Shown in pieces: positions 1 to 13,660 of a stretch of DNA of 64,000 nucleotides. Where the stretch lies: positions 806,001-870,000 of the forward strand of contig NW_027490164.1 of NCBI RefSeq assembly GCF_050948175.1. Reading direction: 5' to 3'. Made by a program: the position numbers and the translations under genes. Source of the DNA: Xylocopa sonorina. Taxonomy: Eukaryota > Arthropoda > Insecta > Hymenoptera > Apidae. The notes beneath the pieces were generated by a model, which saw nothing but the letters and a program-made list of their open reading frames with translations, searched no databases and was not told where the DNA came from. Within the stretch, counting starts at the first letter, position 1, and each line of letters begins with the position of its first letter.

Positions 1-870
1 CTAGGAAATAGCGCTTGAAGATGTCTCCGTATCAAAGCAATAGAGATATAACTATTTTGAAATCGCGATATCGCATATCATTTCTATGTATCATGATAAG
101 AAATAATATTCATTGTGGAGACTTAGGTATACCTCGTATTCACTTCAACAGAATGTAAATGCGACTCCTCATTGCTAGGAAATATCGTTTCCAGATGTCT
201 ACGTATCGTAGCAATAGGGTTCTAATGCGTCTTAAAACGCGATATCGCATCTCATTGCTATGTTTCATGATAAGATATAATATTCATTGTGCAGACTAAG
301 CTATACCTCGTATTCACTTCAAAAGAATGTAAATGCGACACTTCCTTGCTATTAAATAGCGTTTGCAGATGTCTACGTATCGTAGCAATAGAGTTCTAAT
401 GCTTCTCAAAACGCGGTAGCGCATCTCATTTATATGTTTCACGATAAGATATAAAATTCATTGCGAAGTGTCATGTATACCTCGTATTCACTTCAAAAGA
501 ATGTGAATGCGACACTTCCTTGTTGGAATATAGCGTTTGCAGATGCCTACGTATCGAAGCAATAGTGTTCTAATGCTTCTTAAAACGGGATATCGCATCT
601 TATTTCTATGTTTCATTTTAAGATTTAATATTCATTGCGAAGTGCCATGTTTACCTCGTATTCACTTCAAAAGAATGTAGATGCGACACTTCCTTGCTAG
701 GAAATAGCGATTCCAGATGTCTACGTACCGTAGCAGTAGAGATCTAATGCTCCTTAAAACGCGATTTCGCACTTCATTCCTATGTTTCATGCTAAGATAT
801 AATATTCATTGCGAAGTGTCATGTATGCCACGTATTCCCTTCAAAAGAATGTAAATGCGACACTTCCATG
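1..870 (+). repeat. Five-monomer deletion variant of the 1,685-bp HOR
   Basis: Numbering the HOR monomers m1-m10, this block is m1 (1), m2 (175), m8 (349), m9 (523), m10 (697), after which m1 recurs at 871. Its length of 870 bp is exactly 5 x 174. It equals the 1,685-bp HOR minus m3-m7 (four full monomers plus the 119-bp one, 815 bp). The join lies between m2 and m7, which have near-identical right halves (GTGCAGACT...AGCTATACC), so unequal crossover in that shared sequence is the simplest origin. The window edge cuts the array, so the preceding unit is unknown. Confidence 0.85.
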
Positions 871-3196
871 CTAGGAAATAGCGCTTGAAGATGTCTCCGT
901 ATCAAAGCAATAGAGATATAACTATTTTGAAATCGCGATATCGCATATCATTTCTATGTATCATGATAAGAAATAATATTCATTGTGGAGACTTAGGTAT
1001 ACCTCGTATTCACTTCAACAGAATGTAAATGCGACTCCTCATTGCTAGGAAATATCGTTTCCAGATGTCTACGTATCGTAGCAATAGGGTTCTAATGCTT
1101 CTTAAAACGCGATATCGCATCTCATTGCTATGTTTCATGATAAGATATAATATTCATTGTGCAGACTAAGCTATACCTCGTATTCACTTCAAAAGAATGT
1201 AAATGCGACACTTCCTTGCTATTAAATAGCGTTTGCAGATGTCTACGTATCGTAGCAATAGAGTTCTAATGCTTCTCAAAACGCGGTAGCGCATCTCATT
1301 TCTATGTTTCATGATAAGATATAATATTCATTGCGAAGTGTCATGTATACCGCGTATTCACCTCAAAAGAATGTAAATGCGATACTTCATTGCTAGGAAA
1401 TAGCGTTTGGAGATGTCTCCGTGTCGACACAATAGAGTTCTAATGACTCTCAAATAACGATACCGCATCTCATTTCTATGTATAAAAGAATTTAGATGCG
1501 ACACTTCCTTGCTAGGAAATAGCATTTCCAGATGTCTACGTATCGTAGCAATAGAGTTCTAATGCTTCTTAAAACGCGATATCGCACTTCCTTCCTATGT
1601 TTCATGATAAGATATAATATTCATTGCGATGTGTCATGTATACCTCGTATTCCCTTCAAAAGAATGTAAATGCGACACTTCCATGCTAGGAAATAGCATT
1701 TGCAGATGTCTCCGTATCAAAGCAATTGAGATCTAACTATTTTTAAATCGCGATATCGCATATCACTTCTATGTTTCATGATAAGATATAATATTCATTG
1801 TGCAGACTTAGCTATACCTCGTATTCACTTCAAAAGAATGTAAATGCGACACTTCCTTGCTATTAAATAGCTTTTGCAGATGTCTACGTATCGTAGCAAT
1901 AGTGTTCTAATGCTTCTCAAAACGCGGTAGCGCATCTCATTTCTATGTTTCATGATAAGATATAATATTCATTGCGAAGTGTCATGTATACCGCGTATTC
2001 ACCTCAAAAGAATGTAAATGCGATACTTCATTGCTAGGAAATAGCGTTTGGAGATGTCTCCGTGTCGACACAATAGAGTTCTAATGAATCTCAAATAACG
2101 ATATCGCATCTCATTTCTATGTATAAAAGAATTTAGATGCGACACTTCCTTGCTAGGAAATAGCATTTCCAGATGTCTACGTATCGTAGCAATAGAGTTC
2201 TAATGCTTCTTAAAACGCGATATCGCACTCCCTTCCTATCTTTCATGATAAGATATAATATTCATTGCGAAGTGTCATGTATACCTCGTATTCCCTTCAA
2301 AAGAATGTAAATGCGACACTTCCATGCTAGGAAATAGCATTTGCAGATGTCTCCGTATCAAAGCAATTGAGATCTAACTATTTTTAAATCGCGATATCGC
2401 ATATCACTTCTATGTTTCATGATAAGATATAATATTCATTGTGGAGACTTAGGTATATCTCGCATTCACTTCAAAAGAATGTAAATGCGGCTCCTCGTTG
2501 CTAGGAAATATCGTTTCCAGATGTCTACGTATCGTAGCAATAGAGTTCTAATGCTTCTTAAAACGCGATATCGCATCTCATTCCTATGTTTCATGATAAG
2601 AAATAATATTCATTGTGCAGACTTAGCTATACCTCGTATTCACTTCAAAAGAATGTAAATGCGACACTTCCTTGCTATTAAATAGCGTTTGCAGATGTCT
2701 ACGTATCGTAGCAATAGAGTTCTAATGCTTCTCAAAACGCGGTAGCGCATCTCATTTATATGTTTCACGATAAGATATAAAATTCATTGCGAAGTGTCAT
2801 GTATACCTCGTATTCACTTCAAAAGAATGTGAATGCGACACTTCCTTGTTGGAATATAGCGTTTGCAGATGCCTACGTATCGAAGCAATAGTGTTCTAAT
2901 GCTTCTTAAAACGGGATATCGCATCTTATTTCTATGTTTCATTTTAAGATATAATATTCATTGCGAAGTGCCATGTATACCTCGTATTCACTTCAAAAGA
3001 ATGTAGATGCGACACTTCCTTGCTAGGAAATAGCGATTCCAGATGTCTACGTACCGTAGCAATAGAGATCTAATGCTTCTTAAAACGCGATTTCGCACTT
3101 CATTCCTATGTTTCATGCTAAGATATAATATTCATTGCGAAGTGTCATGTATGCCACGTATTCCCTTCAAAAGAATGTAAATGCGACACTTCCATG
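871..3196 (+). repeat. Fourteen-monomer duplication variant of the HOR
   Basis: The order is m1-m6 (871, 1045, 1219, 1393, 1512, 1686) and then m3-m10 again (1860, 2034, 2153, 2327, 2501, 2675, 2849, 3023). The length is 2,326 bp = 1,685 + 641, where 641 is 3 x 174 + 119, that is m3-m6. The truncated monomer junction TATGTATAAAAGAA occurs twice, with its TATA at 1,481 and 2,122, 641 bp apart. The monomer at 1,686 is a hybrid: its left part is m6-like (AAGCAATTGAGATC) and its right part m2-like (TTGTGCAGACTTAG). This places the crossover at about 1,760-1,795. Confidence 0.87.
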
Positions 3197-4881
3197 CTAG
3201 GAAATAGCGTTTGAAGATGTCTCCGTATCAAAGCAATAGAGATATAACTATTTTGACATCGCGATATCGCATATCATTTCTATGTATCATGATAAGAAAT
3301 AATATTCATTGTGGAGACTTAGGTATACCTCGAGTTCACTTCAACAGAATGTAAATGCGACTCCTCATTGCTAGGAAATATCGTTTCCAGATGTCTACGT
3401 ATCATAGCAATAGGGTTCTAATGCTTCTTAAAACGCGATATCGCATCTCATTCCTATGTTTCATGATAAGATATAATATTCATTGTGCAGACTTAGCTAT
3501 ACCTCGTATTCACTTCAAAAGAATGTAAATGCGACACTTCCTTGCTATTAAATAGCGTTTGCAGATGTCTACGTATCGTAGCAATAGAGTTCTAATGCTT
3601 CTCAAAACGCGGTAGCGCATCTCATTTCTATGTTTCATGATAAGATATAATATTCATTGCGAAGTGTCATGTATACCGCGTATTCACCTCAAAAGAATGT
3701 AAATGCGATACTTCATTGCTAGGAAATAGCGTTTGGAGATGTCTCCGTGTCGACACAATAGAGTTCTAATGAATCTCAAATAACGATATCGCATCTCATT
3801 TCTATGTATAAAAGAATTTAGATGCGACACTTCCTTGCTAGGAAATAGCATTTCCAGATGTCTACGTATCGTAGCAATAGAGTTCTAATGCTTCTTAAAA
3901 CGCGATATCGCACTTCCTTCCTATCTTTCATGATAAGATATAATATTCATTGCGAAGTGTCATGTATACCTCGTATTCCCTTCAAAAGAATGTAAATGCG
4001 ACACTTCCATGCTAGGAAATAGCATTTGCAGATGTCTCCGTATCAAAGCAATTGAGATCTAACTATTTTTAAATCGCGATATCGCATATCACTTCTATGT
4101 TTCATGATAAGATATAATATTCATTGTGGAGACTTAGGTATATCTCGCATTCACTTCAAAAGAATGTAAATGCGGCTCCTCGTTGCTAGGAAATATCGTT
4201 TCCAGATGTCTACGTATCGTAGCAATAGAGTTCTAATGCTTCTTAAAACGCGATATCGCATCTCATTCCTATGTTTCATGATAAGAAATAATATTCATTG
4301 TGCAGACTTAGCTATACCTCGTATTCACTTCAAAAGAATGTAAATGCGACACTTCCTTGCTATTAAATAGCGTTTGCAGATGTCTACGTATCGTAGCAAT
4401 AGAGTTCTAATGCTTCTCAAAACGCGGTAGCGCATCTCATTTATATGTTTCACGATAAGATATAAAATTCATTGCGAAGTGTCATGTATACCTCGTATTC
4501 ACTTCAAAAGAATGTGAATGCGACACTTCCTTGTTGGAATATAGCGTTTGCAGATGCCTACGTATCGAAGCAATAGTGTTCTAATGCTTCTTAAAACGGG
4601 ATATCGCATCTTATTTCTATGTTTCATTTTAAGATATAATATTCATTGCGAAGTGCCATGTATACCTCGTATTCACTTCAAAAGAATGTAGATGCGACAC
4701 TTCCTTGCTAGGAAATAGCGATTCCAGATGTCTACGTACCGTAGCAATAGAGATCTAATGCTTCTTAAAACGCGATTTCGCACTTCATTCCTATGTTTCA
4801 TGCTAAGATATAATATTCATTGCGAAGTGTCATGTATGCCACGTATTCCCTTCAAAAGAATGTAAATGCGACACTTCCATG
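3197..4881 (+). repeat. 1,685-bp higher-order repeat, copy 1 (ten monomers)
   Basis: This is a canonical HOR copy. Monomers start at 3197, 3371, 3545, 3719, 3838, 4012, 4186, 4360, 4534 and 4708; nine are 174 bp and m4 is 119 bp. Diagnostic variants are TTGAAGATGTCTCCG in m1, GCTATTAAATAGC in m3 and m8, GTTTGGAGATGTCTCCGTG in m4, AAGCAATTGAGATC in m6 and TTGTTGGAATATAGC in m9. By eye it differs from the next copy at only a few scattered bases (for example TTTTGACATCG here against TTTTGAAATCG), showing recent homogenisation. Confidence 0.93.
3719..3837 (+). repeat. Truncated 119-bp monomer (m4), representative copy
   Basis: This monomer lacks 55 bp between CATTTCTATGTAT and AAAAGAATTTAGATGCGAC, that is the whole GATAAGATATAATATTCATT to TTCACTTC segment. 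The same deletion junction is present at 1,481, 2,122, 3,807, 5,492 and 7,177. It therefore arose once and was copied by HOR amplification. It is the reason the HOR is 1,685 bp and not 1,740 bp. Confidence 0.92.
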
Positions 4882-6566
4882 CTAGGAAATAGCGTTTGAA
4901 GATGTCTCCGTATCAAAGCAATAGAGATATAACTATTTTGAAATCGCGATATCGCATATCATTTCTATGTATCATGATAAGAAATAATATTCATTGTGGA
5001 GACTTAGGTATACCTCGATTTCACTTCAACAGAATGTAAATGCGACTCCTCATTGCTAGGAAATATCGTTTCCAGATGTCTACGTATCATAGCAATAGGG
5101 TTCTAATGCTTCTTAAAACGCGATATCGCATCTCATTCCTATGTTTCATGATAAGATATAATATTCATTGTGCAGACTTAGCTATACCTCGTATTCACTT
5201 CAAAAGAATGTAAATGCGACACTTCCTTGCTATTAAATAGCGTTTGCAGATGTCTACGTATCGTAGCAATAGAGTTCTAATGCTTCTCAAAACGCGGTAG
5301 CGCATCTCATTTCTATGTTTCATGATAAGATATAATATTCATTGCGAAGTGTCATGTATACCGCGTATTCACCTCAAAAGAATGTAAATGCGATACTTCA
5401 TTGCTAGGAAATAGCGTTTGGAGATGTCTCCGTGTCGACACAATAGAGTTCTAATGAATCTCAAATAACGATATCGCATCTCATTTCTATGTATAAAAGA
5501 ATTTAGATGCGACACTTCCTTGCTAGGAAATAGCATTTCCAGATGTCTACGTATCGTAGCAATAGAGTTCTAATGCTTCTTAAAACGCGATATCGCACTT
5601 CCTTCCTATCTTTCATGATAAGATATAATATTCATTGCGAAGTGTCATGTATACCTCGTATTCCCTTCAAAAGAATGTAAATGCGACACTTCCATGCTAG
5701 GAAATAGCATTTGCAGATGTCTCCGTATCAAAGCAATTGAGATCTAACTATTTTTAAATCGCGATATCGCATATCACTTCTATGTTTCATGATAAGATAT
5801 AATATTCATTGTGGAGACTTAGGTATATCTCGTATTCACTTCAAAAGAATGTAAATGCGACTCCTCATTGCTAGGAAATATCGTTTCCAGATGTCTACGT
5901 ATCGTAGCAATAGAGTTCTAATGCTTCTTAAAACGCGATATCGCATCTCATTCCTATGTTTCATGATAAGATATAATATTCATTGTGCAGACTTAGCTAT
6001 ACCTCGTATTCACTTCAAAAGAATGTAAATGCGACACTTCCTTGCTATTAAATAGCTTTTGCAGATGTCTACGTATCGTAGCAATAGAGTTCTAATGCTT
6101 CTCAAAACGCGGTAGCGCATCTCATTTATATGTTTCATGATAAGATATGAAATTCATTGCGAAGTGTCATGTATACCTCGTATTCACTTCAAAAGAATGT
6201 GAATGCGACACTTCCTTGTTGGAATATAGCGTTTGCAGATGCCTACGTATCGAAGCAATAGTGTTCTAATGCTTCTTAAAACGGGATATCGCATCTTATT
6301 TCTATGTTTCATTTTAAGATATAATATTCATTGCGAAGTGCCATGTATACCTCGTATTCACTTCAAAAGAATGTAGATGCGACACTTCATTGCTAGGAAA
6401 TAGCGATTCCAGATGTCTACGTACCGTAGCAATAGAGATCTAATGCTTCTTAAAACGCGATTTCGCACTTCATTCCTATGTTTCATGCTAAGATATAATA
6501 TTCATTGCGAAGTGTCATGTATGCCACGTATTCCCTTCAAAAGAATGTAAATGCGACACTTCCATG
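4882..6566 (+). repeat. 1,685-bp higher-order repeat, copy 2
   Basis: The order of ten monomers is the same as in the preceding copy, offset by exactly 1,685 bp (m1 at 4,882; truncated-monomer TATA at 5,492 against 3,807). Sparse substitutions distinguish it, for example CTCGTATTC at about 5,830 where copy 1 has CTCGCATTC at about 4,144. Confidence 0.93.
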
Positions 6567-8251
6567 CTAGGAAATAGCGTTTGAAGATGTCTCCGTATCA
6601 AAGCAATAGAGATATAACTATTTTGAAATCGCGATATCGCATATAATTTCTATGTATCATGATAAGAAATAATATTCATTGTGGAGACTTAGGTATACCT
6701 CGTATTCACTTCAACAGAATGTAAATGCGACTCCTCATTGCTAGGAAATATCGTTTCCAGATGTCTACGTATCGTAGCAATAGGGTTCTAATGCTTCTTA
6801 AAACGCGATATCGCATCTCATTCCTATGTTTCATGATAAGATATAATATTCATTGTGCAGACTTAGCTATACCTCGTATTCACTTCAAAAGAATGTAAAT
6901 GCGACACTTCCTTGCTATTAAATAGCGTTTGCAGATGCCTACGTATCGTAGCAATAGAGTTCTAATGCTTCTCAAAACGCGGTAGCGCATCTCATTTCTA
7001 TGTTTCATGATAAGATATAATATTCATTGCGAAGTGTCATGTATACCGCGTATTCACCTCAAAAGAATGTAAATGCGATACTTCATTGCTAGGAAATAGC
7101 GTTTGGAGATGTCTCCGTGTCGACACAATAGAGTTCTAATGAATCTCAAATAACGATATCACATCTCATTTCTATGTATAAAAGAATTTAGATGCGACAC
7201 TTCCTTGCTAGGAAATAGTATTTCCAGATGTCTACGTATCGTAGCAATAGAGTTCTAATGCTTCTTAAAACGCGATATCGCACTTCCTTCCTATCTTTCA
7301 TGATAAGATATAATATTCATTGCGAAGTGTCATGTATACCTCGTATTCCCTTCAAAAGAATGTAAATGCGACACTTCCATGCTAGGAAATAGCATTTGCA
7401 GATGTCTCCGTATCAAAGCAATTGAGATCTAACTATTTTTAAATCGCGATATCGCATATCACTTCTATGTTTCATGATAAGATATAATATTCATTGTGGA
7501 GACTTAGGTATATCTCGTATTCACTTCAAAAGAATGTAAATGCGACTCCTCATTGCTAGGAAATATCGTTTCCAGATGTCTACGTATCGTAGCAATAGAG
7601 TTCTAATGCTTCTTAAAACGCGATATCGCATCTCATTCCTATGTTTCATGATAAGAAATAATATTCATTGTGCAGACTTAGCTATACCTCGTATTCACTT
7701 CAAAAGAATGTAAATGCGACACTTCCTTGCTATTAAATAGCGTTTGCAGATGTCTACGTATCGTAGCAATAGAGTTCTAATGCTTCTCAGAACGCGGTAG
7801 CGCATCTCATTTATATGTTTCACGATAAGATATAAAATTCATTGCGAAGTGTCATGTATACCTCGTATTCACTTCAAAAGAATGTGAATGCGACACTTCC
7901 TTGTTGGAATATAGCGTTTGCAGATGCCTACGTATCGAAGCAATTGTGTTCTAATGCTTCTTAAAACGGGATATCGCATCTTATTTCTATGTTTCATTTT
8001 AAGATATAATATTCATTGCGAAGTGCCATGTATACCTCGTATTCACTTCAAAAGAATGTAGATGCGACACTTCCTTGCTAGGAAATAGTGATTCCAGATG
8101 TCTACGTACCGTAGCAATAGAGATCTAATGCTTCTTAAAACGCGATTTCGCACTTCATTCCTATGTTTCATGCTAAGATATAATATTCATTGCGAAGTGT
8201 CATGTATACCACGTATTCCCTTCAAAAGAATGTAAATGCGACACTTCCATG
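6567..8251 (+). repeat. 1,685-bp higher-order repeat, copy 3
   Basis: This is the third in-phase copy, with m1 at 6,567 and the truncated-monomer TATA at 7,177 (1,685 bp after 5,492). Private changes include ATATCACATCTC at about 7,157, AAATAGTATTTCC at about 7,215 and GCAATTGTGTTC at about 7,940. The last two m9/m10 changes (GCAATTGTG and AAATAGTGATTCC) are shared with the six-monomer units that follow. The six-monomer units therefore descend from this copy. Confidence 0.92.
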
Positions 8252-9295
8252 CTAGGAAATAGCGTTTGAAGATGTCTACGTATCGAAACAACAGAGTTCT
8301 AATGCTTCTTAAAACGCGATATCGCACTTCCTTCCTATCTTTCATGATAAGATATAATATTCATTGCGAAGTGTCATGTATACCTCGTATTCCCTTCAAA
8401 AGAATGTAAATGCGACACTTCCATGCTAGGAAATAGCATTTGCAGATGTCTCCGTATCAAAGCAATTGAGATCTAACTATTTTTAAATCGCGATATCGCA
8501 TATCACTTCTATGTTTCATGATAAGATATAATATTCATTGTGGAGACTTAGGTATATCTCGTATTCACTTCAAAAGAATGTAAATGCGACTCCTCATTGC
8601 TAGGAAATATCGTTTCCAGATGTCTACGTATCGTAGCAATAGAGTTCTAATGCTTCTTAAAACGCGATATCGCATCTCATTCCTATGTTTCATGATAAGA
8701 AATAATATTCATTGTGCAGACTTAGCTATACCTCGTATTCACTTCAAAAGAATGTAAATGCGACACTTCCTTGCTATTAAATAGCGTTTGCAGATGTCTA
8801 CGTATCGTAGCAATAGAGTTCTAATGCTTCTCAAAACGCGGTAGCGCATCTCATTTATATGTTTCACGATAAGATATAAAATTCATTGCGAAGTGTCATG
8901 TATACCTCGTATTCACTTCAAAAGAATGTGAATGCGACACTTCCTTGTTGGAATATAGCGTTTGCAGATGCCTACGTATCGAAGCAATTGTGTTCTAATG
9001 CTTCTTAAAACGGGATATCGCATCTTATTTCTATGTTTCATTTTAAGATATAATATTCATTGCGAAGTGCCATGTATACCTCGTATTCACTTCAAAAGAA
9101 TGTAGATGCGACACTTCCTTGCTAGGAAATAGTGATTCCAGATGTCTACGTACCGTAGCAATAGAGATCTAATGCTTCTTAAAACGCGATTTCGCACTTC
9201 ATTCCTATGTTTCATGCTAAGATATAATATTCATTGCGAAGTGTCATGTATACCACGTATTCCCTTCAAAAGAATGTAAATGCGACACTTCCATG
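8252..9295 (+). repeat. 1,044-bp six-monomer HOR, copy 1
   Basis: There are six full monomers (8252, 8426, 8600, 8774, 8948, 9122), 6 x 174 = 1,044 bp. The first is a hybrid. Its left part (TTGAAGATGTCTACG, CGAAACAACAGAG) matches the monomer at 10,340, and its right part (CGCACTTCCTTCCTATC) matches m5 of the 1,685-bp HOR. The other five are m6-m10. The unit therefore formed by unequal exchange inside that hybrid monomer. Confidence 0.9.
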
Positions 9296-10339
9296 CTAGG
9301 AAATAGCGTTTGAAGATGTCTACGTATCGAAACAACAGAGTTCTAGTGCTTCTTAAAACGCGATATCGCACTTCCTTCCTATCTTTCATGATAAGATATA
9401 ATATTCATTGCGAAGTGTCATGTATACCTCGTATTCCCTTCAAAAGAATGTAAATGCGACACTTCCATGCTAGGAAATAGCATTTGCAGATGTCTCCGTA
9501 TCAAAGCAATTGAGATCTAACTATTTTTAAATCGCGATATCGCATATCACTTCTATGTTTCATGATAAGATATAATATTCATTGTGGAGACTTAGGTATA
9601 TCTCGTATTCACTTCAAAAGAATGTAAATGCGACTCCTCATTGCTAGGAAATATCGTTTCCAGATGTCTACGTATCGTAGCAATAGAGTTCTAATGCTTC
9701 TTAAAACGCGATATCGCATCTCATTCCTATGTTTCATGATAAGAAATAATATTCATTGTGCAGACTTAGCTATACCTCGTATTCACTTCAAAAGAATGTA
9801 AATGCGACACTTCCTTGCTATTAAATAGCGTTTGCAGATGTCTACGTATCGTAGCAATAGAGTTCTAATGCTTCTCAAAACGCGGTAGCGCATCTCATTT
9901 ATATGTTTCACGATAAGATATAAAATTCATTGCGAAGTGTCATGTATACCTCGTATTCACTTCAAAAGAATGTGAATGCGACACTTCCTTGTTGGAATAT
10001 AGCGTTTGCAGATGCCTACGTATCGAAGCAATTGTGTTCTAATGCTTCTTAAAACGGGATATCGCATCTTATTTCTATGTTTCATTTTAAGATATAATAT
10101 TCATTGCGAAGTGCCATGTATACCTCGTATTCACTTCAAAAGAATGTAGATGCGACACTTCCTTGCTAGGAAATAGTGATTCCAGATGTCTACGTACCGT
10201 AGCAATAGAGATCTAATGCTTCTTAAAACGCGATTTCGCACTTCATTCCTATGTTTCATGCTAAGATATAATATTCATTGCGAAGTGTCATGTATACCAC
10301 GTATTCCCTTCAAAAGAATGTAAATGCGACACTTCCATG
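9296..10339 (+). repeat. 1,044-bp six-monomer HOR, copy 2
   Basis: This is a near-identical tandem copy of the preceding block, offset by exactly 1,044 bp. I noticed one difference in the first monomer, TTCTAGTGC here against TTCTAATGC. The following monomer at 10,340 begins with the same CGAAACAACAGAG signature but then continues with different sequence (ATCGCGTTATCGCAACTC). This marks the right edge of recent amplification. Confidence 0.9.
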
Positions 10340-13300
10340 CTAGGAAATAGCGTTTGAAGATGTCTACGTATCGAAACAACAGAGTTCTAATGCTTCTTAA
10401 ATCGCGTTATCGCAACTCATTCCTATGTCTCGCGATAAGATGTAATATTCATTGCGAAGTGTCACGTATTCCGCGTATTCACTTCAAAAGAATGTAAATG
10501 CGACACTTCCTTGCTAGGAAATAGCGTTTCCAGGAGTCTACGTATCGTAGCAACAGAGATCTAGTGCTTCTCAAGACGCGATATCGCATCTCATTCCTAT
10601 GTTTCATGATATGATATAATATTCATTGTGGAGTGTTATGTATACCTCGTTTTCACTTCAAAAGAATGTGAATGCGACACTTCCCTGCTAGGAAATAGCG
10701 TTTCCAGATGTCTATGTATCGTAGCTCTAGAGTTCTAGTGCTTCTCAAGACGCGATATCGCATCTTTTCTCTATGTTTCATGATAAGATATAATATTCAC
10801 TGAGGAGTGTTAAGTATACCTCGTATTCACTTCAAAAGAATGTAAATGCGACACTTCCCTGCTAGGAAATAGCGTTTCCAGATGTCTATGTATCGTAGCA
10901 ATAGAGTTCTAGTGCTTCTCAAAACGCGATATAGCATCTTTTTTCTATGTTTCATGATAAGATACAATACTCATTGCGAAGTGTTATGTATACCGCGTAT
11001 TCACTTCAGATGAATGTAAATGCGACAGTTCCATGTTAGGAAGTAGCGTTTGCAAATGTCTACGTATCGTAGCAATAGAATTCTAATGCTTGTTAAAACC
11101 CGATATCGTATCTCTCTTCTGTGTTTCACGATAAGATATGATATTCATTGCGAAGTGTCATGAATTCTCGTCTACAAATCGAAAGAATGTAAATGCAACA
11201 CTTCCTTTCTAGGAAATAGCGTTTGCAGATGGCTACGTATCGAAGCAATAGAGTTCTAATGCATCTTAAATCGCGATATCGCATCTCATTTCTATGTTTC
11301 ATGATAAGATATAGTATTCATTGTGCAATGTTATGTATTCCTCGCATTCACTTCAAAAGAATGTAAATGCGACACCTCCTTGCTTGGAAATAGCGCTTGC
11401 AGATGTCTACGTATCGTAGCAATAGAGTTCTAATGCTTCTCAAAATGCGATATCGCATCTCATTTCGATGTCTCATGATAAGATATAATATTCATTGCGA
11501 AGTGTTATGTATTCCTCGTCTGCACTTCAAATGAATGTAAATGCGACATTTCGTTTCTAGGAAATAGCGTTTGCAGATGTCTACGTATCGGAGCAATAGA
11601 GTTCTAATGCTTCTTAAAACGAGATACCGCAACTCATTTCTATGTTTCATGATAAGATATAATATGCATTGCGAAGTGTCATGTATACCTCGTATTTACT
11701 TCGAAAGAATGTAAATGCAACACTTCCTTGCTAGGGAATATCGTCTGCAGATGTCTACGTATCGTAGCAGTAGAGTTCTAATGCTTCTCAAAACGCCATA
11801 TCGAATAACGATTCTACGTTTCATGATTAGATATGATATTCATTGCGAATTGTTATGTATACCTCGGATACACTTCAAATGAATGTAAATACGACACTTC
11901 CTTGCAAGGAAGTAGCGTTTGCAGATATCTCCGTTTCGAAGCAATAGATTTCTAATGCTTCTTAAAACGAGTTATCGCATCTCATTCCTATGCTTCGTGA
12001 TAAGATGTAATATTCATTGCGGAGTGGCATGTATTCCTCGCCTACACTTGCAATGAATGTAAATGCGACACTTCCTTGCTAGGAAATAGCGCTTGCAAAT
12101 GTTTACGTATCGAAGCAATAGAGTTCAAATGCTTCTTAAAACGGGATATTGATTCTCATTTCTATGTTTCATGATGAGATATAATATTCATTGCGAAGTG
12201 TCATGTATGCCTCGTATTCACATCAAAAGAATGTAAATGCGACACTTTCTTGCTAGGAAGTGGCGTTTGCAGATGTCTACGTATCGAAGCAATAGCGTTC
12301 TAATGCTTCCTAAAACGGGATACCGCATTTCATTTCGATGTTTCACGATAAGATTTAATATTCTTTGCGATGTGTTTGTATTCCTCGTCTACACTTCAAA
12401 TGAATATAAATGCGACAATTCCTTTCTAAAAAATAGCGTTTCCAGATGTATACGTATCGAAGCAATTGACTTCTAATGCTTCCTAAAACGCGATAAAGCA
12501 TCTCATTTCTATGTTTCATGATAGGATATAATATTCATTGCGAAGTGTCATGTACACCTGGTCTACGCTTCAAATGAATGTAAATGCGATACTTCCTTAC
12601 TAGGAAATAGCGAATGCAGATGTCTTCGTATCGAAGCAATAGATCTCTAATGCTTCTAAGAACGAGATATCGCATCTCTCCTCTATGTTTCATGATAAGA
12701 TATTATATTCATTGCGAAGTGTCATGTATACCTCGTATTCTCTCCAATCGAATGCAAATGCGACACTTCCTTCCTAGGAAATGGCGTATTCGGATGTCTA
12801 CGTATCGTAGCAATAGAGTTCTAATGCTACTTAAATCTCGATATCGCATCTCATTTATATGTTTCGTGATAAGATATAATATTCATCGCGAAGTGTCATG
12901 TGCACCTCGTATTCACTTCAAAAGAATGTAAGTGCGACACTTCCATGCTAGGAAATAGCGTTTGCTAATGTCTCCGCATCGACGCCATAGAGTTCTAATG
13001 CTTCTTAAAACGCGATATCGCATCTCTCTTCTATGTTTCATGATAAGATATAATATTCATTGCGAAGTGTCATGTATACCTCGCATTCACTACAAAAGAA
13101 TGAAAATGCGACATTTCCATGCTAGGAAATAGCCGTTGCAGATATCTCCGCAATGAGGCAATAGAGTCCTAATGCTTCTTAAAACGAGATGTCGCATTTC
13201 ATTTCTATGTTTCGTGATAAGATATAATATTCATTGCGATGTGTCATGCATACCTCCTATTCGTTCCAAACGAATATAAATGCGACTATTCCTTGCTAGG

Positions 13301-13660
13301 GCATAGCGTTTGCAGATGCCTACGTATCGTAGCAATAGAGTTCTAATGCTTCTTAGATCGCGATATCGCATCGCATTTAAATGTTTCGTGATAAGATATA
13401 ATATTCATTGCGAAGTGTCATGTATACCTCGTGTTCACTTCAAAAGAATGTAAATGCGACTATTCCTTGCTAGGGCATAGCGTTTGCAGATGCCTACGTA
13501 TCGTAGCAATAGAGTTCTAATGCTTCTTAGATCGCGATATCGCATCTCATTTCTATGTTTCGTGATAAGTTATAATATTCATTGCGAAGTGTCACGTATA
13601 CCTCGTATTCTCTCCAAACGAATGTAAACGCGACACTTCCTTGCTAGGAAATGGCGTTTT
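10340..13660 (+). repeat. Diverged forward monomers with no clear higher order
   Basis: These are about nineteen head-to-tail monomers that keep the 174-bp phase but each carry many private substitutions (for example CTCGTCTACACTTCAAATG variants at about 12,390). No long exact repeats between neighbours were seen, except a similar pair around 13,270-13,620 (GGGCATAGCGTTTGCAGATGCC twice). This is typical of older satellite outside the homogenised core. Confidence 0.85.
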
